From Nitrospirota bacterium (GTDB lineage Bacteria > Nitrospirota > Thermodesulfovibrionia > Thermodesulfovibrionales > UBA6898), in NCBI GenBank assembly GCA_021783515.1, contig JAJXTV010000014.1, positions 1 through 64,000 on the forward strand: a DNA stretch of 64,000 nt. Reading direction: 5' to 3'. This document shows positions 17,973 through 27,177 of the stretch, piece by piece. Position numbers and translations under genes: made by a program. Positions within the stretch are counted from its first letter, which is position 1, and the number at the start of each line of letters is the position of its first letter. The notes under the pieces were generated by a model. That model did not search any database and was not told the DNA's origin. It saw nothing but the letters and a program-made list of their open reading frames with translations.

Positions 17973-19653
17973 AACCGCCGGACTTTCGACTATGCAGCTG
18001 ATATGCTCCGTTGGCATGCATATCGCCCTTCTCCTGCCGCTGCTGGCGATGCCGGTGACGCGCGCCGAATCGGGAGACTGGAAATTCGAGGACTATGTGA
18101 TCTATCTGATGCTGAAAAACCCGCCTCCTGCCGCCCGGGGTGCGGCAGCGCAGGAAAAGAGCGCAACCCAGCCGGGCAGCGGGGCCATGGGAAAGGACGC
18201 CGTTGTTCCTGCTCCGGCCCCTGTTGAAAGGCGCGCGGCTCCTCCCGCCGATCAGGCGTTTACCGGAAAGGGGCCCGCGGGAAAAGGCATGCCGGCTGAT
18301 AATCCCGCCGCCGAAGCAGCCGTTCGGCCGGGCCAGCGGGAGGATGGGGAAGCCGGCACACTGAAAGAGGCGACAATGCGGAGCGGGAATTCCCAGGCTC
18401 CACAGGGAAAGCAGACTGAGTCCTTACCGAAAGATAGCCCCGGCGGGGCCGGAGATGCCGCGGGAGAGGAAGCGCTTGTGCTGCTGCCCGACACACCCGC
18501 CGCAAACGGCTTCTTCGATGCCGGCAATGCAACGGCCCCGATGGCCGCTGCGCCTTCCCTTCCCGCCGTGACTGCCGAAAGGGATGTTCCCCCTGCGAAA
18601 GATCCCGCATTGGCGGAGCGGCCGCGCATTGCGATGCCGGCGCCGCAGAAAGCTGCACCGGCAGACAACATCCCCGTCGCTGAACAAAAGGCGATCGTTC
18701 CTCTGCCCGCCACACCTCCCGTAAGCGGCCTCTTCGCCGCCGGGAGGACAACACTGACGCCCGCCCCGGCCAAGCCCGTTACGTCACGCGCTGCAGACAA
18801 GGGAAAGGCCGCTCTAAAAAAGACCAGGGTCGAAGAAAGAACAGCGGCTTCGGCGATTCAGGGAGTCCTGCTCCCCGGGCGGGGGCGTTCTCTTGACGGG
18901 TTGGTCCGGAGCGCCGCGGCCTCGCGCCTTCCTGAGCAGGGGGCGTCTTCCCTGAAAGCGGCCCCGTCCAGTCTTCCTGTGACAGACCTCACCAATACTC
19001 CCGGCCCTTCTTTGTCCGGGCAGCCCATCGTTTCAGCCATGGGGAAAAAGCCGGAGAAGACGACTGCACCGCCGCCTCTGCTTCCTCTGCAGACAGGGGG
19101 GGGCTCAACCGGCACGCCTGCGCCTCGGACCGCCCCCCAAGAGGAGGGCGAGGGCGGCAGGCTTCCGGTGCTCCCGCTTGCAGCCTACGCCCCGCTGAAG
19201 ATCGAGATCGCGTGCGCACAAAACTGCCTTCAGGACCTCTCGATGCGGCTGGTGAAAAAGCGCTATCCCGACGCCGGGAAACGGAGGGAGCCGGCAACCG
19301 AGGTCGACATGAAGGAGGAGACGCTGCGGTCCGCCGCCCGGGATACGAGGCTTATATCGGTGGCCGCTGCGGCACGCGGGACATACGCCTTCATGATCGT
19401 CAACAACAGCCGGGCCAGCGACGTTGTCGACATATCATTCCTTTTTTCCGATGGGCCGAAGCTCCTGAGAGTCAAGAAGTACACCGCCGCGACCATCGCC
19501 GCCGGGGGGAAGGCGACATATCGCTTCATCATCCCCGACGCAATCTTCTGGGACGACGAAGACCGCTTTGGCGGGACCATCGAGGACTCCGGTTCGATTA
19601 CAAAATTCAACGATGAAACAGGTCTGGTGTGGCGGGAAGAAAAGAGTTATTAG
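17965..19653 (+). CDS. Ala/Pro-rich exported protein of unknown function
   Basis: 562 residues. An N-terminal signal peptide (CSVGMHIALLLPLLAMPVTRA) is followed by about 370 residues dominated by Ala, Pro, Gly and Lys with loose repeats (LLPDTPAANGFFDAGNATAP resembles LPATPPVSGLFAAGRTTLTP). The last 170 residues are ordinary in composition and predicted beta-rich (a Cys pair IACAQNCLQ, then TYAFMIVNNSRASDVVDISF). The layout suggests a periplasm-spanning or cell-wall linker with a globular C-terminal domain. ATGs at 17965 and 17992 are both possible starts. I recognise no family. Its place between the membrane protein and the AAA+ ATPase suggests a pilus-linked role. Confidence 0.55.
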   Translation: MGETAGLSTMQLICSVGMHIALLLPLLAMPVTRAESGDWKFEDYVIYLMLKNPPPAARGAAAQEKSATQPGSGAMGKDAVVPAPAPVERRAAPPADQAFTGKGPAGKGMPADNPAAEAAVRPGQREDGEAGTLKEATMRSGNSQAPQGKQTESLPKDSPGGAGDAAGEEALVLLPDTPAANGFFDAGNATAPMAAAPSLPAVTAERDVPPAKDPALAERPRIAMPAPQKAAPADNIPVAEQKAIVPLPATPPVSGLFAAGRTTLTPAPAKPVTSRAADKGKAALKKTRVEERTAASAIQGVLLPGRGRSLDGLVRSAAASRLPEQGASSLKAAPSSLPVTDLTNTPGPSLSGQPIVSAMGKKPEKTTAPPPLLPLQTGGGSTGTPAPRTAPQEEGEGGRLPVLPLAAYAPLKIEIACAQNCLQDLSMRLVKKRYPDAGKRREPATEVDMKEETLRSAARDTRLISVAAAARGTYAFMIVNNSRASDVVDISFLFSDGPKLLRVKKYTAATIAAGGKATYRFIIPDAIFWDDEDRFGGTIEDSGSITKFNDETGLVWREEKSY

Positions 19654-19683
19654 CCGGATGCGCAACCCGATGAGAGGCGAAAC

Positions 19684-21087
19684 ATGGAAAGATTTCTCGG
19701 ACAGAAGCTTCTGAAGGAAAGGGTAGTCACGGACGAGCAGCTGGCAAATGCCCTGGAGAGGCAGAGCATCCTCGGGGGAAGGCTGGGAGACAACCTGGTG
19801 GCCCTCGGGTATACGACGCACGAGCAGCTCGCCACGTTTTTCACTCGCCATCCGCAGCCCCCCAAGACCGCCGCCGAGGCCGGCCTCGACCTTTCGTTTA
19901 TCGCCGACCTCGTCCTCAAGCATATCCTCTTCTGCGGCGAATTCACGCTTCGCGACGTCTCGGAAAGCGTCAAACTCCCGATTGCGATCATCGATGCGGC
20001 AATCGAGTCCCTCCGTCGCGACAAGCTCGTGGAGGTGAAGGGCGCCGCAGATTTCGCCCGGGTGACCTATAAATTCATCCTCACCCAGCAGGGAAGGCGG
20101 CACGCCTCCGAGCTCCTGGAGGTCTGCCAGTATGTCGGACCGGCCCCGGTCCCCCTCTCCGATTACGTCGAAATGGTCGAATTTCAGACTATCAAGAATA
20201 TTATCGTACGGGAGGAGGACACCAAACGGGCTTTCTCTCACCTCATCGTCAGCGAAGAGCTCCACAGGCGGCTCGGCCCCGCCGTCAGTTCCGGCAAGGC
20301 GATCTTCATCTACGGTCCTCCCGGGAACGGAAAGACGAGCATCGCCGAGACGATCGGGAAGATCCTCCCGGGAGGGGTCTACATTCCCCATTCGCTGATT
20401 GTCGGCGGACAGATCATCAAGATGTTCGATCCTATCAATCACATCCCGCTCACGCAGGGACACGAGGAAGAGACGGACAAGAGATGGCTCCTCATCAAAA
20501 GACCGATCGTGCATACCGGGGGAGAGCTCACCCTCAGGATGCTCGACCTGGACTTCAACCCGATCGCCAAGTTCTATGAGGCGCCCCTGCAAATCCGGAG
20601 CAATAACGGCCTTTTTATCGTCGACGACTTCGGGAGGCAGCAGATGGACCCCGCGAGCCTCCTGAACCGGTGGATCGTGCCGCTCGAGCGGAACGTCGAT
20701 TTTCTGACCCTGCATACCGGGATGAAGTTCGATGTCCCCTTTGACCAGCTCGTCATATTCTCGACGAACATAGAGCCGAAAAAGCTGGTAGACGAGGCGT
20801 TCCTGAGGAGGATCAGGTACAAGATCAGGATCGACCATCCGTCCGAGGCGGAATTCGAGGCGATCTTCAGGAGGGTCTGCGAGGTCAACAGGATCGAGTT
20901 CAGGAGAGAGGTTTTCCAATACCTCAAAGACGCCTATTACGCGAAGTCGAAGATCGAGTACAACGCCTGCCATCCGAGGGACCTGATAGACCATATCATA
21001 GACGACGCGCACTACTATAACCACCCCCCTAAACTTACGAAGGAAGGGATCGACATCGCATGGAAGAATTACTTCGTGGACATGTAA
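19684..21087 (+). CDS. AAA+ ATPase with MshEN-like cyclic-di-GMP domain
   Basis: 467 residues in three parts. Residues 4-27 and 33-56 are two 24-residue motifs of the form x-L-G-x3-L...L-x3-x-x2-Q/H separated by exactly five residues, which is the layout of the MshEN cyclic-di-GMP-binding domain. Residues 60-165 look like a winged helix (IADLVLKHILFCGEFTLRDVSESV). Residues 170-467 form an AAA+ module with Walker A GPPGNGKTS, Walker B LFIVDDFGR and sensor FSTNIEPKKL. It resembles gate-keeping ATPases rather than secretion ATPases. It probably regulates the pilus or its glycosylation. Its end overlaps the glycosyltransferase gene by 28 bases. Confidence 0.75.
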   Translation: MERFLGQKLLKERVVTDEQLANALERQSILGGRLGDNLVALGYTTHEQLATFFTRHPQPPKTAAEAGLDLSFIADLVLKHILFCGEFTLRDVSESVKLPIAIIDAAIESLRRDKLVEVKGAADFARVTYKFILTQQGRRHASELLEVCQYVGPAPVPLSDYVEMVEFQTIKNIIVREEDTKRAFSHLIVSEELHRRLGPAVSSGKAIFIYGPPGNGKTSIAETIGKILPGGVYIPHSLIVGGQIIKMFDPINHIPLTQGHEEETDKRWLLIKRPIVHTGGELTLRMLDLDFNPIAKFYEAPLQIRSNNGLFIVDDFGRQQMDPASLLNRWIVPLERNVDFLTLHTGMKFDVPFDQLVIFSTNIEPKKLVDEAFLRRIRYKIRIDHPSEAEFEAIFRRVCEVNRIEFRREVFQYLKDAYYAKSKIEYNACHPRDLIDHIIDDAHYYNHPPKLTKEGIDIAWKNYFVDM

Positions 21088-21866
21088 CTGCAAGGCCCGA
21101 CTTCCTGTCGGTCGTGGTGCCGGCGTACAACGAGGCCTCGCGTCTCGCGCCCACCCTGTCGCGCATTGCGGAATATCTCCCCTGCGCGTTCGGATCTTAC
21201 GAGATCATCGTGGTCGATGACGGCAGCACGGACGACACCGCGGCGGTTGTGAGGGCGGCGGGGCTCAGACTGAAGGGAATTCGCCTGATGCGGTACTCCC
21301 GAAACAGGGGGAAAGGGTATGCCGTGCGCACCGGGTGTCTCGCCTCCAGGGGGGATCTTCTGCTCGTCAGCGACGCCGATCTCTCCACCCCCATCGAGGA
21401 GATTGAGAAGCTTCTCCCCTTCATCGACAGCGGGTTCGACGTGGCGATAGGGTCGCGCGCCATCCCGGGGGCGGACATCGCCGTCAGACAGTCGCGCGTC
21501 AGGGAGACCATGGGCAAGACGTTCAACCTCCTGGTCAGGGCCCTGACGATAGGCGGCATCAAGGATACGCAGTGCGGTTTCAAGCTGATGAAAGGGGGAC
21601 CCGGGCGGGAGCTTTTCTCCCGTTGTCTCATCGACGGCTTTGCCTTCGACGTAGAGATGCTCTTGCTGGCGAAGAAGGCAGGCTGCAGGATCAGGGAGGT
21701 CCCGATACGCTGGCTCAATTCGCCGAATTCCCGCGTCCGGCTGATGAGGGACCCTCTGTGCATGCTGACGGAATTATTCAGGATCAGGGCATATGCGCTT
21801 TGGGGCAGGTATGAGCGAACGGCCCCCGTAAGCGGTCAGATCTCCCTGAAGCACCCGACTGCATAA
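21060..21866 (+). CDS. Family 2 glycosyltransferase, dolichyl/polyprenyl-phosphate sugar synthase-like
   Basis: 268 residues. A GT-A fold is shown by VVVPAYNEASRL, IIVVDDGSTDDT and the metal-binding SDADLSTP, then DTQCGFKLMKG and FDVEMLLLAKKAG. This matches dolichyl-phosphate glucosyl/mannosyltransferase relatives, which charge polyprenyl phosphate with a hexose. That product is what the GT-C-like membrane proteins nearby would use. There is no C-terminal membrane domain. Coupled to the AAA+ gene by overlap and followed 38 bases later by the second pilin. Confidence 0.85.
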   Translation: MEELLRGHVTARPDFLSVVVPAYNEASRLAPTLSRIAEYLPCAFGSYEIIVVDDGSTDDTAAVVRAAGLRLKGIRLMRYSRNRGKGYAVRTGCLASRGDLLLVSDADLSTPIEEIEKLLPFIDSGFDVAIGSRAIPGADIAVRQSRVRETMGKTFNLLVRALTIGGIKDTQCGFKLMKGGPGRELFSRCLIDGFAFDVEMLLLAKKAGCRIREVPIRWLNSPNSRVRLMRDPLCMLTELFRIRAYALWGRYERTAPVSGQISLKHPTA

Positions 21867-21904
21867 GAGAATAGCCGCACCCAGCACAGAAAAGGAGGAA
21901 GAAG

Positions 21905-22102
21905 ATGGAGAAGCTCAGAAGACTCATCTCGCGGGCGGCCGGAACCGTCGGCGGCACAAAGGGGCAGACGGCGATAGAGTATGCCCTCGTCGCGACACTC
22001 ATCGCCATCGTGCTCGTCTTTGCGTTCAAGAACGCGCATGTGGAATCCGGGATAAGTGCGGCGGCGAGCAAGGTCCAAAGCACACTGGAAGGCCCTCCGT
22101 AA
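21905..22102 (+). CDS. flp: Second Flp/Fap-type pilin
   Basis: A 65-residue prepilin with the core TKGQTAIEYALVATLIAIVLVFAFKNA and a short Ala/Ser-rich tail. The Glu and Tyr of the Flp motif are present. AAAGGAGGAAG precedes the ATG. It shares its central 20 residues almost exactly with the first pilin (6956) but differs at both ends, so it is a diverged duplicate. It ends twelve bases from the convergent holA stop. Confidence 0.93.
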   Translation: MEKLRRLISRAAGTVGGTKGQTAIEYALVATLIAIVLVFAFKNAHVESGISAAASKVQSTLEGPP

Positions 22103-22114
22103 GGGAGACCCCTC

Positions 22115-23023
22115 TCAGGCGCGTTCTTTCGAAAGGCGGAGCAGCTTCACGAGAAGAAGCTCGACGGGATAGGAGCCTCCTGAGCTCTTGATGTCCGCAT
22201 CGGCCCCGTTGAGGAGTCCGAAGACACGCCAGAGGCGCCTCCGCTCGGCGGGCGAGTCTTTTCCCTCGAAGTGCCTTGCGTACTGCCAGTTGAGGGCGCC
22301 GAGAAGGCTGTAGGGTTCCTCGGTTTCCCGCAGGACCCGATAGATCCTGAGCGTCTTTTCGGTGTCCTGCGCGCGGATGGCGTCGACAAGCGCAAAGGCG
22401 TTGTATGTCCGCCTCCCTTCGACGATCTCGGCGATGTCGTCCCGTTCGACCTTCGCCTTGCCCAAGAGCGTGAATTTGTCGAGTTCCGAAGAGAGGAGCC
22501 CCAGGTCCGGGCCGATCGTGCCGACAAGGTAATCCGCTGCATCGGCCGACAGCTCGATCCCCCTCGAGCGGGCCCTGGCGTTCAGCCATGCCGGTATCTC
22601 CTTCTCGCTGATGTCGAGCGGTATCTGCTTCACCCCGGTGAGGGCCTCCTTCATCTCTTTCTTCACCGTCCCGAGATGCAGCAGCACGGGGAGTGAGCTT
22701 TCGGAGGGTCTGAGAAAATACTGCCCGAGTTTCTTCAGGTCCTTCTTGAGGAGTTTCTGGGCATTTTCGATCACCACCACCTTTCTCCCCGGGAAGAAAG
22801 GGACCGTGTTGAGGACGTCGAGTATCTGGTCGAGCGGCACCTCCGAGGCCTTTCCCGCAGCCAGGTCGAAGCTCTGAAAATTGAACTCCCTTTCTCCCTC
22901 CGGCACGCGTTCCCTGATAAGGGAGACCGCCTCGGAATGAAGAAAAGGGTCGGAGGCCGACAGCAGATATCCGGCCGCCGGGGTCCCCTTTTTTATCTCC
23001 TCCAAAAAATTCCGGTAGCTCAT
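22115..23023 (-). CDS. holA: DNA polymerase III subunit delta
   Basis: 302 residues. The N-terminal domain of the clamp-loader delta subunit is shown by YLLSASDPFLHSEAVSLIRE and FFPGRKVVVIENAQKLLKKD, and the C-terminal collar by IVEGRRTYNAFALVDAI and LGALNWQYARHFEG. Delta opens the beta clamp during loading. It overlaps lptE by four bases and belongs to the usual leuS-lptE-holA set. Confidence 0.95.
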   Translation of the reverse strand: MSYRNFLEEIKKGTPAAGYLLSASDPFLHSEAVSLIRERVPEGEREFNFQSFDLAAGKASEVPLDQILDVLNTVPFFPGRKVVVIENAQKLLKKDLKKLGQYFLRPSESSLPVLLHLGTVKKEMKEALTGVKQIPLDISEKEIPAWLNARARSRGIELSADAADYLVGTIGPDLGLLSSELDKFTLLGKAKVERDDIAEIVEGRRTYNAFALVDAIRAQDTEKTLRIYRVLRETEEPYSLLGALNWQYARHFEGKDSPAERRRLWRVFGLLNGADADIKSSGGSYPVELLLVKLLRLSKERA

Positions 23024-23532
23024 CGGTACAGAAGTGCCCCGGCAATCTCCATCGCAATGTCCCTCATCGCCTCTTCTTCCGCAACCTCTTTCGCGGCGAG
23101 CAGCGCCGCGAGATTCTCGGCGGAGTTGACCGAAACGATAAACGGCGAACCGATATTGCCGGTCTTCACGGCCTTTCCGTTGCTGTCGAGGACCCTGAAA
23201 GCGACATTCACCACAACCCGGTAATCAACGGCAACGCCCCCTTTTTCCGACATGCTCACCATATCGAAGCTGTTGATCGACACGGCAAGCGTATACCGGG
23301 CAGCGGGATCGACGCGCACCCCCTGCTTCAGAAATTCTTCGGTAAGGGCGCGGGAGAGTTTGTCCTGGAGTTTCGGCTCCCTGGTGTTGTTGACGACCGG
23401 CGCGATCTGCACCTCCTTCGCCGGCAGGCTGCTCTGCGGGTGGATGCTGTATCCGCAGCCCGGCACAAAAAGCAAAAAGGCAACGAGCGCAATGCGTAAT
23501 GCGTAACGCCTGATCTTCCTCTCACCCATCAC
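23020..23532 (-). CDS. lptE: LPS assembly lipoprotein LptE
   Basis: 170 residues with a lipoprotein signal peptide ending in VPGC (Cys26) and the LptE pattern GCGYSIHPQSSLP, IAPVVNNTREPKLQDKLSRALTEEF and VDYRVVVNVAFRVLD. LptE plugs the LptD barrel for lipopolysaccharide insertion in the outer membrane, so this organism has a conventional LPS-type outer membrane. It lies between leuS and holA in one operon. Confidence 0.93.
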   Translation of the reverse strand: MMGERKIRRYALRIALVAFLLFVPGCGYSIHPQSSLPAKEVQIAPVVNNTREPKLQDKLSRALTEEFLKQGVRVDPAARYTLAVSINSFDMVSMSEKGGVAVDYRVVVNVAFRVLDSNGKAVKTGNIGSPFIVSVNSAENLAALLAAKEVAEEEAMRDIAMEIAGALLYR

Positions 23533-23551
23533 TCTTCACCCCTCACAGCCT

Positions 23552-26017
23552 TTATCCCACCACGATATTGACGAGTCTGCCCTTGACGACGATCACCTTC
23601 CTGATGCTCTTGCCGCTGATCCATTCCGCCGTCTTCTCGTCATCGAGAGCCCGCTTCTTCAACTCCTCGTCCGACAGGCCGAAGGCCACCATCAGTTTTC
23701 CCCTGAGCTTGCCGTTGACCTGCACGACGAGCTCTATCTCATCTTCCCTGGCGAGTTCCTCGTCCCAGCCCGGCCACGCCCGGGCCGCGATGAAGGGCGG
23801 ATTGCCGATCGCCTCCCAGAGCTCCTCGGCGATATGGGGCGTAAACGGGGCGAGAAGGAGGAGGGTGCTTTCGACCGCGGCCTTCAGGGCGATCCGGTCT
23901 TCCCCTGCGGGGTTCTCCAACCCGGTCACCTCGTTCACCAGCTCCATGAGCGCGGCGATCGCCGTATTGAAATGGTATTCCTTTTCGATATCGGACGTCA
24001 CTTTCTTGATCGTCTGATGGGTCTTTCTGAGGACCCCCCGGCCCGCTTCGGACAGGGCGGACACATCGGGATTCCGGCCGGCAGGAACGGCCGCCCTCAG
24101 AACATCGAGGTTCCGGAAGACCACGTTCCAGACGCGGGAGAGGAACCGGTACGCGCCCTCGACCCCCTTGTCGGACCAGTCGAGGTCCTTTTCGGGGGGC
24201 GCGGCAAAGAGGGAGAAGAGCCTCGACGTGTCAGACCCGTACCGGTCGATCAGATAGTCGGGGTCCACGACGTTGCCCTTGGACTTCGACATCTTCGAAC
24301 CGTCCTTGATCACCATCCCCTGCGTAAGAAGGTTCAGAAAAGGCTCGTCGCATTCGGTCAGCCCGAGGTCTCGCAGCACCCTCGTGAAGAAACGCGAGTA
24401 CAGAAGATGCAGCACCGCATGCTCGACGCCCCCTATGTACTGGTCGACCGGCATCCAGTAGCGCAGTTCGGGGCTCATCGTCCTCATCTTCGAACCCACG
24501 CCGGGATCGTTCTTTTCGAAGCAGTAGCGCACGAAATACCAGGAAGAATCGACGAAGGTATCCATCGTATCGGTCTCCCGTCTCGCCTTTCCGCCGCAGG
24601 CCGGGCAGGCGGTCTCGAGAAACGACGGGGAATCCAGCAGCGGAGAGCCCCCCTTCCCCGTAAATTTTACGTCCTCCGGAAGAATGACCGGCAGGTCTTT
24701 TTCCGGCACCGCCACGATGCCGCAGCCGTCGCAGTAGACGACGGGGATCGGCGTGCCCCAGTACCGCTGTCTCGATATCCCCCAGTCGCGCAGCTTATAG
24801 TTGACCACCTTTTTCCCGAGGCCTTTATTCTCGAGATACAGCGCGATCTTTTCCCTCGCGGCAGCGCTGTCCGTCCCGGTGAAATCTCCCGAATTCACCA
24901 GCGCGCCTTCCTCTTCGTAGGCCTCCTGCAGGGGCGACCCTTGCGTTTGCCCGCTCTCCGGGGCAATCACCTGACGGATCGGGAGACCGTATTTCGCCGC
25001 GAAGTCAAAGTCCCGCTGGTCGTGGGCAGGCACCGACATGATCGCGCCCGTGCCGTACTCCATGAGCACGAAGTTGGCGACATAGATCGGGATCTTCTCT
25101 CCGTTGACCGGATTGACGCAATAACGGCCGGTAAAAAGACCGATCTTCTCGTCGGCCTTACCGTACTGGGCGGTAATCTTTTCGAGCCCCGCCTTGTCCT
25201 GGACAAGCTGCTGCGAAAGCGGATGGGGCGGCGAAAGGCAGATGAAGGTCGCACCGAAGAGGGTATCGGGCCGCGTCGTAAAGATCCGGATATTTTCGCC
25301 GGAGCCGTCGACCCTGAAGTCGACCTCCACGCCGAAGCTCTTCCCTATCCAGTTCTTCTGCATCAGGACGACCTTTTCGGGCCATCCCGTAAGCCTGCCG
25401 CAGGCGTCCAGCAGCTCGTCCGCATACCGGGTGATCCTGAGGAACCACTGAAACAGCTCCTTCTGGATGACGACGCTGTCGCACCTCCAGCACTTCGTAT
25501 CGATCACCTGCTCGTTGGCAAGTACCGTCTCGCAGGAGGGACACCAGTTTACGTAGGAGGACTTCCGGTAGGCGAGGTCCCTTTCGAGCATCTTGATGAA
25601 AAACCACTGGTTCCAGCGGTAGTAGTCGGGGCTGCAGGTCGTCACTTCCCTGTCCCAGTCGTAGCTCAGGCCGAGCTTGTTCAGCTGGCTTTTCATGTAG
25701 GAGATATTCTCGTAGGTCCACTTCGAGGGATGGACGCCGTGTTTGATCGCCGCGTTTTCGGCCGGCATGCCGAACGAGTCCCACCCCATCGGATGCAGGA
25801 CGTTGCAGCCCTGCATGCGCCGATACCGTGCGATCACGTCTCCGATCGCATAGTTTCTGACGTGCCCCATATGGATCTTCCCCGAGGGATAGGGGAACAT
25901 CTCGAGACAATAGAACTTCTTCAGGGTCTCGTCGAACCTGGTTTTATAAAGGTTTTTTTCGGCCCACAGCGTCTGCCACTTCGGCTCGACCTTCTTCGGG
26001 TCGTATCGTTCTTCCAC
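23552..26017 (-). CDS. leuS: Leucyl-tRNA synthetase
   Basis: A class I synthetase of about 821 residues. It has [11 protein letters not shown] (HIGH motif near residues 43-52), zinc-type Cys pairs around 155-180 (WCPSC, CWRC), the editing domain with [20 protein letters not shown], and the C-terminal anticodon and VQVNGKLRG domains. The frame extends to 26146, but the additional 43 residues are not family-like. I choose the GTG at 26017 ([15 protein letters not shown]), which has GGAGGTGG eight bases upstream. First gene of the leuS-lptE-holA operon. Confidence 0.95.
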   Translation of the reverse strand: MEERYDPKKVEPKWQTLWAEKNLYKTRFDETLKKFYCLEMFPYPSGKIHMGHVRNYAIGDVIARYRRMQGCNVLHPMGWDSFGMPAENAAIKHGVHPSKWTYENISYMKSQLNKLGLSYDWDREVTTCSPDYYRWNQWFFIKMLERDLAYRKSSYVNWCPSCETVLANEQVIDTKCWRCDSVVIQKELFQWFLRITRYADELLDACGRLTGWPEKVVLMQKNWIGKSFGVEVDFRVDGSGENIRIFTTRPDTLFGATFICLSPPHPLSQQLVQDKAGLEKITAQYGKADEKIGLFTGRYCVNPVNGEKIPIYVANFVLMEYGTGAIMSVPAHDQRDFDFAAKYGLPIRQVIAPESGQTQGSPLQEAYEEEGALVNSGDFTGTDSAAAREKIALYLENKGLGKKVVNYKLRDWGISRQRYWGTPIPVVYCDGCGIVAVPEKDLPVILPEDVKFTGKGGSPLLDSPSFLETACPACGGKARRETDTMDTFVDSSWYFVRYCFEKNDPGVGSKMRTMSPELRYWMPVDQYIGGVEHAVLHLLYSRFFTRVLRDLGLTECDEPFLNLLTQGMVIKDGSKMSKSKGNVVDPDYLIDRYGSDTSRLFSLFAAPPEKDLDWSDKGVEGAYRFLSRVWNVVFRNLDVLRAAVPAGRNPDVSALSEAGRGVLRKTHQTIKKVTSDIEKEYHFNTAIAALMELVNEVTGLENPAGEDRIALKAAVESTLLLLAPFTPHIAEELWEAIGNPPFIAARAWPGWDEELAREDEIELVVQVNGKLRGKLMVAFGLSDEELKKRALDDEKTAEWISGKSIRKVIVVKGRLVNIVVG

Positions 26018-26128
26018 GAACGGCCACCTCCGGAAAATCTTTTCTGATCGGGAATTTCGTATTATACCATAGAAGAATATCCGGGGAGCGAGCCTGCATG
26101 GCGAAGTTGGGACCGTAAGCAAAAGCAA

Positions 26129-26157
26129 AAAGGAAAGGGGCGACACCCGCCCCTTTT
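26129..26157 (-). terminator. Terminator after the broken YD/CARDB gene
   Basis: On the minus strand AAAGGGGCG and CGCCCCTTT form a 9-bp stem with a five-base loop, followed by CCTTTTTGC. It lies 40 bases past the end of the broken gene and just upstream of leuS. Confidence 0.7.
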
Positions 26158-26194
26158 CAGGAAGTCGTCCCGACGAATTGCTTCTCTTTCAGCC

Positions 26195-26653
26195 TTACGG
26201 CGATGAGACCGTCATCTGGTTGCCCGCAAGGGCGTTGTTCGTCTCGTCCGTCTCCGCGACCCTCACGTCACTGTCCGCTATACCCCGAAGGTGTGTGTCC
26301 CGGCGGCCTGGTTCATCATTATTGTCGCATTGCAACTGACCGTCTGCTGCGCTCCCGCCGCAAGCCCCGACACGAATGCCAGGCACAAATACTGGTCCGC
26401 CGTCGTGATCGTCGCGTCGGTCGATAGATAGAACCCCACATAAAAAGGCCCTGCCGCTCCAGTCCCCTGGTTCTTCACCGTTGACCTTGTCGTAGGTGTA
26501 GTGAGTAACGGTGCCATTGCTGTTTTCATAGATCAGCCGGTTCGCCGCGTCGTAGGTGTAGGTGACCGGCCCGGCGAAGGCCGCGGCGGCCGACAGCAGA
26601 AACAGCAACGCGAGCATCGCCGTCAGCGCCCTGTTGTTTATTCTTCTAGTCAT
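26195..26653 (-). pseudogene. Broken gene: signal peptide, one YD repeat and a CARDB domain
   Basis: The ATG at 26653 follows GGAGGGGG and begins a signal peptide (AMLALLFLLSAAAAFAG) and one RHS/YD repeat (TYTYDAANRLIYENSNG). Then the frame is wrong: a CARDB-like adhesion segment (VKNQGTGAAGPFYVGFYLSTD) continues in the next frame, and its final strand (IADSDVRVAETDETNNAL) returns to the first frame. So at least two frame breaks exist. The simplest reading is a deletion that fused the start of a YD-repeat gene to the end of a CARDB protein, with another single-base slip near 26283. Not functional as it stands. Confidence 0.75.
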
Positions 26654-26708
26654 GAGTTCTTCCCCCTCCCGATTTTTTAAATCAAAATTCAGCATTCAGC
26701 TTTAAGCT

Positions 26709-26746
26709 CCCCTCCTTGGGTAAGGAGGGGCCAGGGGTGGTTTGCC
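26709..26746 (+). repeat. 38-bp direct repeat, left copy, beside DUF559
   Basis: A 38-base segment beginning CCCCTCCTTGGG and ending GGTGGTTTGCC recurs at 27178-27215 with one mismatch. The two copies bracket the DUF559 gene. A partial inverted relative follows at about 26757-26803 and encodes the tail of that protein. Confidence 0.85.
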
Positions 26747-27162
26747 TAAGATCGATTACCACCCCGTCCTTCGGACACCCCTCCTAAATTAGGCGGGGAA
26801 CTGGAAGTCAGATTCTTCCTGATCTCCTCCACAATTCCTTCCGCATTTTCAAGAATATCCTTATTTTCGAATCTCAGAACGCGAATATTAAAGGCGCCCA
26901 GATATTCCGTTCTGGCACTGTCGTATTCCCATCCTCCATCCGTATAATGCGCGGCTCCGTCAACTTCAATGCAAAGCTTCTCCGACGGACAATAAAAGTC
27001 GAGGACATACTGCCCGACACTATGCTGTCTTCTGAACTTTCTGCCCGCAAGCCTGCTGTTTTTCAAAAGCGCCCAGAGTCTTGCCTCCGCGGGCGTAAGA
27101 CTGTTTCTCAGCCGTCTCCTGTTTTCTCTCAATGCTGTTTTGTTATGAATTCTTTCCGTCAT
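26746..27162 (-). CDS. DUF559 endonuclease-like protein
   Basis: 138 residues. The DUF559 (Vsr/PD-D/ExK-type) pattern is clear: RLRNSLTPAEARLWALLKN, KFRRQHSVGQYVLDFYCPSEKLCIEVDG (catalytic D and E-x-D candidates), then YLGAFNIRVLRFENKDIL. The last 18 residues (SSPPNLGGVSEGRGGN region) are encoded by a repeat related to the flanking 38-bp repeats. The gene is therefore a self-contained cassette: endonuclease body, repeat-derived tail and direct repeats on both sides. The target is unknown. Confidence 0.85.
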   Translation of the reverse strand: MTERIHNKTALRENRRRLRNSLTPAEARLWALLKNSRLAGRKFRRQHSVGQYVLDFYCPSEKLCIEVDGAAHYTDGGWEYDSARTEYLGAFNIRVLRFENKDILENAEGIVEEIRKNLTSSSPPNLGGVSEGRGGNRS

Positions 27163-27177
27163 GTTCCATTCTCAACA

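Noticed and set aside
19435-21093. A 552-codon open frame opposite the AAA+ ATPase
   Set aside because: Shadow of the AAA+ gene, which has unmistakable Walker motifs.
23834-26047. A 737-codon open frame on the plus strand opposite leuS
   Set aside because: It mirrors leuS codons in a GC-rich gene and is full of Arg, His and Gly without any domain; leuS is certain.
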